DNA of 64,000 nt from Metopolophium dirhodum (lineage: Eukaryota; Arthropoda; Insecta; Hemiptera; Aphididae). Location: assembly GCF_019925205.1 (NCBI RefSeq), contig NC_083562.1, positions 24,924,001-24,988,000 of the forward strand, in the 5' to 3' direction. The position numbers were made by a program, and so were the translations under genes. This document shows positions 43,201 to 52,975 of the stretch, piece after piece. The notes below the pieces were generated by a model. It did no database searches, was not told the origin of the DNA, and saw only the letters and a list, made by a program, of their open reading frames with translations. Every line of letters starts with the position of its first letter. Position 1 is the stretch's first letter.

Positions 43201-46200
43201 TTTACATAATAATAATTTATTTAGATAGGTATATCTATTTACATTAGTCGAAGTCTATTGAAGAATTAGTTTTTAGATATTTTTTGTCGTTAAGATTTCA
43301 GGAATTAAATCGATCCTTAATAATCCATACATTACATTACTACAATTTTTTTTTGGTTGGTGGAGGGAGCTAAACATTTTTTTACTCCAGGTGGTATTGA
43401 CCCGATGCACTGTTTCAGTTGGAATCGCTATTCGAAGAGCTGGTGATGAACGGAATTGTGCACAAGTATCCGGCAACCAAGTTGGGCTCATTCAAAGGGG
43501 ACGCGTCGTACGCTGGTTGTGACGTAATGCGTTGGGACAACGACCCAAGCCCGACTCTCGGCGACGTCCGGCACGCAGTCAGGGACAGCTGCGTGCTGCC
43601 GATGCTCAGCGACCAGATACACCAGGCCGGTCCCCCGGTGCGCTCCGTGCTTGTCGCCGGAGCGCACGGATCCGGTAAACACACGCTGGTCAACGCAGTG
43701 TGCACCGAGCTGGGGGCCACGCTGTTCGATCTGACTTCGGCCAACATCGTGGGCAAATATCCCGGAAAATCGGGACTCACCATGTTGCTCCATCTCATCA
43801 ACAAAGTGGCCAGGTCGCGTTATATTACATTTATGAGTACCTACAGGCTACAGTCTACACACAGGGTTATTATTACCATTTCCCAGGGCTGTAACTTTAA
43901 TGTGTTTGCGTCATGTCGTCTGACGTTATAGAATAGATATACAGCCATACAGGTCCATATTAAGGGTGAGGGGGAGGTGTTCAATGGGTGAAATTCTCCG
44001 AAGCTGCCAATTTATGGTCCGGGTAGAAATAGTGAAAATAAATTATTTTAAAGCTTATCACATAAATTAGAGTTTATTCACTAGAGAATTACAATTTAAT
44101 ATTTTAATGTAAGATTTAATTGTCGAATAATTATAATTTCATTTCGGTCTTAATTTATGAAAAAAAAATGTTAAATTTACAATCCAAGTTTTGAAATTTG
44201 CGCTAATAAAAGATGAAAACAACTGATTAAAAAAAATCACAAACTATTTTATGGATGTTATTTAATTTATATAAACAAATAGTCAAAAGTGAAAGTTGTA
44301 CGTAAATATCGTTTGTTAGACAAAAAAAATAAAACAAAATAGAAGGTAGGTATATATAAACTCAAAATGGGTAGAGCCGTAGAGGCATAATAGAGATTAC
44401 ATATGGCGGGGGGGGGGGTAGACGGGGTACCAAATACAACATTCTGAGAATCATTATTATTTGTCTATTATAGGAGGGTTATGAAAATATTCGATAGGGT
44501 TAAGCTCCCTTTAGATGTTTGTACGAAGCGGTACAATTATTCTAAAGCTAACCTAACCCTGTGTCTCTGTAGATACACAATAAACAGGTAACCATAGTTT
44601 TGTTATTATCATCATAAGCGTGTGGTAAAGGAAGTTTACTGCTCTTTTATTTAAGGAGTTATTCTAATAATTCGTATGTGTACAAGGGTAAATGGACATT
44701 TTCCCCCGACTGTTTTCGGTCTAGTATTCTATAGGACACCCCCCCCCCCCGGATATATTTTTGATGCGGACATTTTCCCCCCATATTTTTTTAAAGTTAA
44801 TTATTGACTAATTATATTGAATTTAATAATATAATATAATTTTTTTTTTAAATAAAATATAAAATACCTATATAAAATTATTTTTATTTTCATAAATATA
44901 ATAGATTAAAAATGTATATGTTTGATCAACTGAATTACTAACTTGAAACAATAAAAATTAAGAAAAAAAATACGTAGGTATATAAAGTAAAATATGATTA
45001 ATAATTAATAAAAATAGTTAAAAATTCTGACATAAAAATAATACATTTTGTAAAAAACATTTGAATTCTGATTTTTATTCAAATTACCAATTATAATAAT
45101 TATGAATTATGATAATATACCAGTCATAAGATAATGTTAATATATGCCATACATATATACTATATAGTCATAAAATCCTGTTTGTATTTAGATTATAGCC
45201 TATAAAGCCTATATGACTATACAAGTATTTATACATAATATATATTGTTTTAATGTAATATATTAATGATGAACCCAAAAATAACAATACCTTCGATATA
45301 CCTATTTAAAAATTACCTAATATCCTACAACGGCTAATAATATTAAAAATAATACGATGTTTTAAATTTTTAGTGCAGAAGTGCAAGCGCATACTTCACA
45401 GATTTCATCTATATTATATAAAATATTAAGGCACCCGGCACCCGGTACCAATCTCATTTTGGTCACGAAAATACACTCTACGGCAATAATAATATCCTGT
45501 CCAGGCTGTCCTGTAGAATCAACAAAATTTGATAGGTTTTTTTAATCTATTAGAGAGTAATATTCTACAGGCCGCATTGAACTCCGTTTTAAAATATTTT
45601 AATCTCAAACTTTATACTATATATCTTTAAAAATAAAACAATCTTAATCTTTTTACCAATTAATTTATACCATTATTTTAAATAAATAAAATATCGGAGT
45701 TCAATGTGGCCTTTAAGATGTTTTCTTCATTCAGATAAATAAATAGTTATGAAAATCCGATAATTCTATAAGACCTGAGCATTTTCTCTGTGAAGTCGTG
45801 TTTTTGATATAATACACCGTATCAACTCCCCCTAAATATATCGGGAAGTAAATAAGTGGAAAAGTATTATAGTTAAGATGGCAAATAAAATATAAAATTG
45901 TATAGAATTGTGAAATTCGGGGGCACCAAGCCCTTAATGTATATTGAGTATTGACATATCGTATATGGTAGATATATGATATTAAATGTAGATATTAAAT
46001 GTACAATATACTATATATATTATATACTGCAACCTGAAATAATTTAGGTATTATTTCAGGTTGCTTCAACCGTCAGTGATATTTATTGAAGACGCGGAGA
46101 AAACGTTTATGAAAAAAGTGCCGAAAACCGATAAGACAGACCCGAAAAGGCTGAAAAAAGACTTGCCTAAGCTTGTCAAGGCTATCGCTCCAACGGACAG

Positions 46201-48585
46201 GGTTTAGTATAATATATATTATATACCTACCTACTGGCTACCGGCTAGGTAGTAGGTACCAACTAGGTATAATACCAATAACCTACATAAATTATTTACA
46301 TAGGTATACGATAAACTGCTCATAAAACATACAATACAGGGTGATTTTGCGATAGCTTTTATTTCTTTAATATTTTACCAAACAGTTATAGTGTATTATA
46401 GTGTCAGAGCGATGGACGAACTGGGTATTATAGGCAGTTTAGTTTGAACATCGAGCTTCCTAAGATAAATTAAACACTGTATGGATGTATTGTGTATAAG
46501 TACTAAACATTTATACATTTTTACAATAACAACAGTAGTACAGACGTACAGTCCAAAGCTGGGCGCTAACTAGAAACTTAAAGTTAAGAGTAAGTATAGC
46601 AGTGGCGGAATTACGGGGGGGATTTGGGTGTTGTTTCCCCCATGTATTTTTTTTAGCTGGCGAACCATATTTATATACTTATTATTTATTTGTACTAATA
46701 TAGTATATTTTATAGAAACAACAAATAAAAACCCAAGTCCTCTATGCCGTAGCTGTAACTAAGATAATATTACTTCGTAATAAAAACTATAATTAGTATC
46801 GGAAATTGAATATAGCACAAATATATTGAAATAATGCAGTTTAGTTCGATTTTTGGGAATTTTTTTCGGAAACCTATAGGTAATAGGTATATTTCAACGA
46901 GTTAAGCACAATTTTCGGTCAGATTTAGTTCCAACTTCCATGGTTATGACATTATGAAGTTCGGGATTTTGTGTATATTATACGCATAGATACGCATATT
47001 ATTTCACAAATCTACATAGAAGATGTTAGCTCCAAAACGATTTTAGTTGAAAAAAATTACTTGCTCAGCTTTGAACTATATTGTTGACGTACTCGTGTTT
47101 CAGATATTGTTGCTTGGCACTTCCTGCTGTCCCTGGGACTGCGATCAAAAATCTTTGACTGGCACGTACGGAAAAATAATTGTCATACCTCGCCCGGACT
47201 ATGCCAGTTTGTATCACATATGGAATGATCTTTTATTCCAGTACAGTGGACTCAGCCGGAAATTCGATGTTAGCTCTTTGGCAAAATTATCTGACGGCTA
47301 CAGTATCGGAACCATCATCAAAGTACTCCAAGAGGTAGTATATAATTTTTTTTTAAATCATTTAAAATTTTAGAATAATATGTAGACCGGTAGTATTTAA
47401 TGTTTACATAATCTATACATATGTTTGAAAGACAAACAATGTTTGCGACTAACTGACGACTTTATCCTTTATATGCATTCCTAAACCGTTCTTCGATTGC
47501 GATGAAATTTGGAGGTAGGTAGATTAGACCTTGCAAAGTCCCCATGTGGAAGAAGATAAGCTACATTTTGTCGCGAAAAAAGGTAAACAAGAGGTCCAAC
47601 CCGGGGATGTTCTCAACCAGGAATTTTGAGATTATTATTATTATTTTTGTTCATAAATGGTTGCTGTTGGTTTTAATAATAATAATTATTATTAATGCGA
47701 TAAGCGGATACGCCTGTGTATTTTAGTACCTACAGAATGTATCGAGTTCGAACCACGTTTTCGGTGGACCAATTTTTTTGCATATTTTCTTGATACTTTA
47801 GAGTTAAATTATACACTACGTAAGCAACACGCGGGCTCTGCGATCTACCGCATGTAGATTGCCTATCCGATAATATACTGCTCGCGTAATGATAAAAACC
47901 TAGCAATACCAACGGATTGCCGTGTCAGCTAGTTTACATATAATACCAGTGTACACAGTGTTTATATAATAGTACATAATACATATAGGTAGTAGGTAGG
48001 TACCATGTCAATAACCTCTAAAAAAAAAAAAAACTGAGAGTGTACGAGCCCATCATTACACTCTGGGGAAGAAAAAATTTTTTCATAAGTTATTGGGCCC
48101 GTGAAATTATAAGTGAATTAGGGAGACTGAGAAAAATTAATACAATAAAAAAATATGTAATTTACGATAGACATTTTTGTTTATTAATGGTTGCTATGTA
48201 CATACCTATATGAAGAAATAAGCAAACGTGTCGTTTCATTTTTCGTTACAATTTTTTTCCACCCACACCTCAAGAAAGAAGTTTTACTTAAAAAAAAATA
48301 TAATATATGACTATAATAATATATTTATAGAGATTTTTAATTTGTACATGCATACCTATGTAGGTGATGACTTGCAAAAGAGTGTTACAGCTAACAATCC
48401 GCCCTCTGATGCACGTAGAAATCCTCAACGCACTTGCTCGCCACGACCCCGTCTACAAAGAAGAAGACGAAGCGTTCAACCAGTGGTATTCGAGGACACC
48501 CCTCGGTCGGAGGAAGCAAAAGGCATTGGACGCTGAAGTGGAAAGACGGATGATTGAAAATGATAAACATTCGGGCGCTAAATGA
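40262..48585 (+). CDS. IQCA1: Dynein regulatory complex subunit 11 / IQ and AAA domain protein (IQCA1-like, 810 aa)
   Basis: An axonemal protein of the nexin-dynein regulatory complex, expected in sperm flagella and cilia. Exons: 40262..41095, 41164..41368, 41446..41687, 41769..41930, 43419..43813, 46060..46201, 47104..47334, 48364..48585 (2433 nt, phases all agree; human IQCA1 is of very similar length). The start is the ATG of MSYRTYNELW. An IQ motif (KIQRVWRGFITRRK, near 206-225) is followed by a lysine/glutamate-rich coiled-coil region ending KKRDKDLTPDRT, then the AAA domain. Walker A reads GAHGSGKHT (562-570), with His at the usual Thr/Ser position. Walker B reads VIFIEDAE, with Glu-Asp instead of Asp-Glu. 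The C-terminus carries DPVYKEEDEAFNQWY and RTPLGRRK, both family-typical. ATPase activity is doubtful, as in the family generally. Confidence 0.93.
41931..43418. other. IQCA1 intron 4
   Basis: Non-coding between two phase-0 splice sites. It contains a G run at about 42763 and a fragment GCTCTGCTCAGAATCTAAAATG (43096..43117) resembling the window-wide GATTCTGAG repeat. The ORF at 42816..43031 is not needed to join the exons. Confidence 0.5.
43814..46059. other. IQCA1 intron 5
   Basis: A 2.2-kb AT-rich intron with G and C homopolymer runs (44406..44418 and 44740..44752) and repeated GGACATTTTCCCC motifs around 44694 and 44768. No exon or RNA gene recognised. Its donor (GTCGCG) is weak but the reading frame demands this junction. 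Confidence 0.5.
47400..47932 (+). mobile_element. Helitron-like non-autonomous element (3' end recognised)
   Basis: The right end shows a Helitron signature: a short hairpin ACGG-ATTG-CCGT (47912..47923), then CTAG (47929..47932) followed by T. The interior has the segment TTCGATTGCGATGAAATTTGG and CCAACCCGGGGATGTTCTCAA, seen in related form at 51900..52060. The left boundary is a guess. Lies in IQCA1 intron 7. Confidence 0.5.
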
Positions 48586-49911
48586 GTAGGAGGTACCTAT
48601 CTCCAAAAAATTAACTACTATTTTTCACATTTTTCACAAAAACTAATAAAAGATATATAAAACAATTTTTGATATTATGTAATTAATGTTTATATGGATT
48701 GTTTTTTATTGCTCTAATTTTAGGTTGGTTTTTTTACTGTTTTATATAAATAAGTTTAAACCATATGGAATTACTATACACTGTTTCAGGTCATAATTAT
48801 AGATTTGGAACTTGGAGGTGTAAATTATAAGTCTTGTAATTAAAATTTAAGTTGGTTATTTCCACAGATATATAAACATTAAACATGTTTATAATATATC
48901 TGTGGTTGTTTCTGAAAAAAAAATGATTAATTAATAATTTGTTGTCAACATTACTTGAACTTACCGAAACAATAATAATATTATATTTTCGAAGTTTTTT
49001 TAAACAAAAAAAAGGCGGAAAAGCTTGCTGTACTGTAGTAGTAGTTGTTGAGCATGTCATTGTAATGGATGTGTTATAACTTATATTTGAATTCAATGAT
49101 AAATCATTGTATACGAAAAACGATACTGAGCGTGTACGTTATGTTATACTTGTAGAAATAATCAAATATTTAATAGTTTTAAAAAAAATGTATAAAAATG
49201 TAAAATATCTCATGGTTATAAATACCTTCTGTTAAAAATTTTTAATGTTAGCTATGGAATGAAAAAAACGTTTATGAATTTCCAACTGAAAAATAGTTTG
49301 AACGTTTTTGAAATTTTGATGAATTTTGTCAAAATTTCAACTTTAAATGCATAAAATAAAATAATCGCGGTATAATATTAAACATGGTAGGTTACGTTCG
49401 TAGTTAGGTTAATAAGTAGGGTCGCGGAAGCAATGCGTAAGCAGTTCCCGCGGCGTCGTCGGTTCAAAACTGTAAAAAAAAAAAGGTTAATAAGTAGTAA
49501 CCACGGTTGTAGAAACACTGGTTACACAACTTGCTTATAACCTGGTCTATATGGGTGGTCGTCAACAATTGATAATTGATATCATTTGAAACAGTAAAAT
49601 ATGATATTATGAATTTATGATATAATTTATTGCCTATTGGTCCGTCACTCTGTCTTTGATCTTTATACACTTATTAAACCCTCCGGCTTGTTCGGTTGTT
49701 CTTCTTAATTTTTTTAAACAGTTTTGACTTTTGAACAAGAAGCCAAGATTATCACTGAATAATAAAGTAAACTTGGTTAACAGTCTTTTGTATTATATTA
49801 TTTAATGTGAGTGACTGAGTGAGTAAGTGATATCAAAATTAAATGCAATATCTATGTCATAGTGTAGGTATAACTTGATTTATTTTGTCATAATGTTAAA
49901 TTATGTTTCAG
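48586..49911. other. Intergenic and probable 5' UTR intron upstream of APC13
   Basis: Between IQCA1 and the exon carrying APC13 (acceptor TTATGTTTCAG ending 49911). Holds a fragment of the GATTCTGAG-type repeat near 49090..49130 and the retroposed fragment at 49420..49483. The first non-coding exon of the APC13 transcript should lie here but cannot be placed. Confidence 0.45.
49420..49483 (+). mobile_element. 64-bp poly(A)-tailed retroposed fragment with 14-bp target duplication
   Basis: A GC-rich 53-nt body (GGTCGCGGAAGCAATGCG ... GTCGTCGGTTCAAAACTGT) followed by an A tail. It is flanked by a perfect 14-bp direct repeat AGGTTAATAAGTAG (49406..49419 and 49484..49497). The GGTTCAAAAC segment resembles a tRNA B box. 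The structure is that of LINE-mobilised retroposition of a small RNA or a 5'-truncated SINE. Confidence 0.75.
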
Positions 49912-49927
49912 GTAAATTTTTAATGTT

Positions 49928-50161
49928 ATGGATAGTTTCCCTCCAGCCAACTGTCGTTTGCAAATACTAATTGACGACCAGTGGCGTCAAGAAAACTTGT
50001 CATTTGACGAAATAGTGGTTCCCATTAAAGAACTACCCGATCCTGAGGCAGACGCCACCGATGCTCATTTGACACTTACCCAACAGGACACTAAGTGGAC
50101 CGACTTGGCTCTTACAAATATACTTAGTGATAATCCATTGCCTCCACCACCCAGAGTTTGA
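49928..50161 (+). CDS. APC13: Anaphase-promoting complex subunit 13 (77 aa)
   Basis: A small structural subunit of the APC/C ubiquitin ligase that steadies the TPR subunits. It is 77 residues (human 74). Conserved stretches are ILIDDQWRQE near the N-terminus, VVPIKELPDPE, and KWTDLAL toward the C-terminus, in the family order. The CDS is uninterrupted within one exon that opens at 49912 after TTTCAG. The start ATG has G at -3 and G at +4. An out-of-frame ATG five nt upstream (49923) opens a 15-codon frame overlapping the start. The stop (50159..50161) is followed 10 nt later by the ATG of ZFAND1 in another frame and in the same exon, so both are probably on one mRNA. Identification is confident; the dicistronic reading is inference. 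Confidence 0.95.
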   Translation: MDSFPPANCRLQILIDDQWRQENLSFDEIVVPIKELPDPEADATDAHLTLTQQDTKWTDLALTNILSDNPLPPPPRV

Positions 50162-50171
50162 CACATTTATC

Positions 50172-51256
50172 ATGGAGTTTCCAGATTTTGGTAAACAATG
50201 TGCCAACAAGGACTGTAAACAATTGGATTTTTTGCCAGTTAAATGCGATAAATGCCATGCCCTGTTTTGTAAAGACCATTCAACATTTGATAGTCATCAA
50301 TGTGTTCCCATTGAATGTACTAATGATTTGGGACCAAAGCTGGTAAGAAATTCCTACTGCATGTTATTAATTTTATAATAATTGATCATGATTAAACTTT
50401 AAAATTTGAATGACAATAGGTAAATACTTGAATAATTTTTATCTTGTTAAATTATAATAATACATTTAAAAGAACTTACACAATTTAAGAGATTCCATTT
50501 AACTGATTCATAATATTTTAGGAAACGACTTGGTTCAAATGCACATTTGATAGTTGTATAACAAAAAATCCCTGTGAAATGTTATGCCCAAAATGTGATA
50601 AACATTACTGCCTGGCGCATAGACATCATGGTTGTTTAGATGAACTCCCCGGAAAAGAGGCTAGGAAAGTTTTAAGAGAAGCGGCTAAAAAATCAAAAGA
50701 TCTATTTACAATAGCTAAAGAAGAAGCTGATAAGAAAGTAGGTAAATAAATCTTTCTCTTAAAACAATACTAATCACATTTATTTTAGATTGAAGCGAGT
50801 CTAAGGCAAGCCGAATTACAGCCAGAAAAGAGACGTATGGCCCAACAAATTCGTTTAATGAAACTTAAAGGGAAAGCATTGGGTGATAATAAAATACCAG
50901 TCATCGACAGAGTTTATTTTACTATTCATCCACCCATTAAAGATAATAAAGTTACTTCAGCTGTGCCTTTATTTACCAGTAAAACTTGGACAGTTGGCAG
51001 AAGTATAGATTTATTTGCTGTTCGTTTAAAAATTGAAAATCGAAATGATAAAAGTAATACTCCTAAACTGCGTTTATTCAAACTAGAAGATGGCGAACAC
51101 TTATCAAATCAAATGGACCGTGTAATTGGTCGTATGGTTACTGATGGCTTAATATTTAATGGAGATTCATTAATTCTTCATTATGTTGATGCTACAAGAA
51201 ATCCTGTTGAAATAGAACCAGACAAATTAGTGGAATATAAACTATCAAGTGTTTAA
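50172..51256 (+). CDS. ZFAND1: AN1-type zinc finger protein 1 (ZFAND1-like, 284 aa)
   Basis: A homolog of ZFAND1, which in human and yeast (Cuz1) recruits Cdc48/p97 and the proteasome under arsenite and stress-granule conditions. Exons: 50172..50342, 50522..50737, 50789..51256 (855 nt, phase 0 throughout). The N-terminus MEFPDFGKQC aligns without gap to the human start, which fixes the ATG; it has A at -3 and G at +4. First AN1 finger: C10, C15, C25, C28, C33, H36, H42, C44. Second: C64, C69, C79, C82, C87, H90, then H93-x-C95, with a shorter final spacing than usual. The C-terminal ubiquitin-like part includes DRVYFTIHPP, PKLRLFKLEDGEHL and DSLILHYVD. The start lies 10 nt after the APC13 stop, with no room for a promoter of its own outside the APC13 CDS. 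Confidence 0.95.
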
Positions 51257-52975
51257 ATACTAATTCTAAATAATGAAAAATAACTATGTTATTGTATTCA
51301 GTATATTAATATAAATTTTGTTGTTAACATTGATAAAATTTGTATATTTCAATAGTACACAATTAACTTTTTGTTCAACTAATAATGGTAATGTTTTTGT
51401 AACCTATAAATTGAATGACTGTGTTTATATTATGGAAATCATTGTGTAATTAATACAACACAATTCAAAACAATTTGATGCTTTAGTTCTTGTTTTGATT
51501 CTTTTGTTTCACATAATTTAGCAAATTATATTAATTTCACTTTGTCATAACACAGTATGGGTTAAATTGTTGAATAAATGAAAATATCACTAGTTTATCT
51601 CAGTAATCTGAGAGGATATAACATCAGGATTATTTATTAAAATTAAAAACTTTATCAAACATTTTACACCTAGGTTAGTATATTTCATCATTACGACTAT
51701 AATATATTGTAGTTATAAAATAATTTGTTCACTATATTGTCTCACAATTTTATTTAAATGTATATAAATACATGATCATTACAAGTGATTTTAAATGATT
51801 AAAGATTTTAAAACTGAAGCAGAATAATACATTAAATCAGTTAATTAAAAAAATATATATACGTATGTACTTATTTATATAATTATATATATTTCTTTCC
51901 ATATGTAAGTATTCAAACTCCTCCTAAATGGCTTTACCGATTTTGGTGAAATTTTTTGTGTGTTTGAATGGTTTAGATTCACAATTGGACCCGGTGGGCC
52001 CAACCCGGGTAGGTGCTCAAACAGGGATTTTGATATTTACGATGGAAAACGTTGTTTATAAACAGTTGTTATTGGTTATAGGAGAAATAATTAGTAGAAA
52101 TTAGTATTTATTTATTATTGATTGCCATTGGTTATTCAGGCATATCAGGTACAAGCATACATCAAATCAAATTTTCACACATTGCCTACCAAGGTGGCTG
52201 AGTAGTATATACTGCAGCGAGAGTTACACACAAAAGGAGATGAACAATCAGTTTTTTTAAGTTGTCATTTTTTACAGGCAACAATGTGCGCGGGATCAGT
52301 TAGTAAAAATATATAAATTTAATAATTTAATATTCAGTTTTATTTATTTAAAGTTTTTTTTTGGCAATATAATTGTCATTAAGTACGGTAAATAATTTTG
52401 TTTGTAAATAAATATACTATATATACTTCAGCATAGTACTCTTTAAGAAAAGATTATCTGAATTTTTTATATATATGGTAATAGTGGAATTTACCTAAGT
52501 ACTTATTATACACTGTGAACATGACAGTTGGATATTCAGGAAATTACACAGACATAGTTGATAAAATATTTAAATGTTCACTATTGTAGAATGTAGGAAC
52601 GTTTAAATCTTAGGAAAGGTTAGGTCTAAAAAACAGAAATTAGTCTTACAATATTTTCTTCTATAATTTTACTATGACTAACAGGCAAAATGTTTAAGAT
52701 GATTCAGAATAAATAATCAATTTAAATAATTTTAGTATTTACCTTCCTATTCACACACAAATGTGTGTAAACCAAAGCAGAATGTACTAATTTGTTGTTT
52801 TACTACTAGTAATGCTGATCAGCACATACACACTTGTGCTACACGTATTTGATAATAGTTCCTTATGACATTGATATTTATATCATTTAAAAAGGCATAA
52901 TACACATTTCTGTAAATAAATACATTATAATTCATCCAAATTAACAAACAGAGAAATGGTAACAATATTCAGCCT
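51257..52975. other. Convergent 3' flank of ZFAND1 and the J-protein
   Basis: No gene recognised. Holds a Helitron-like remnant (about 51850..52303) and otherwise AT-rich DNA including the two 3' UTRs. Confidence 0.5.
51850..52303 (+). mobile_element. Helitron-like remnant
   Basis: Contains CTCCTAAATGGCTTTACCGA, GGCCCAACCCGGGTAGGTGC and a right end reading GCGCGGGATCAGTTAG followed by T. This resembles the CTAG-terminated element in IQCA1 intron 7, with TTAG in place of CTAG. The boundaries and class are tentative. Confidence 0.4.

Noticed and set aside
43415..43804. Long minus-strand ORFs opposite the AAA exon
   Set aside because: Shadows of a GC-rich exon that has few stop codons on either strand.
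48228..48536. 102-codon plus-strand ORF
   Set aside because: Frame-shifted shadow of the last IQCA1 exon (48364..48585).
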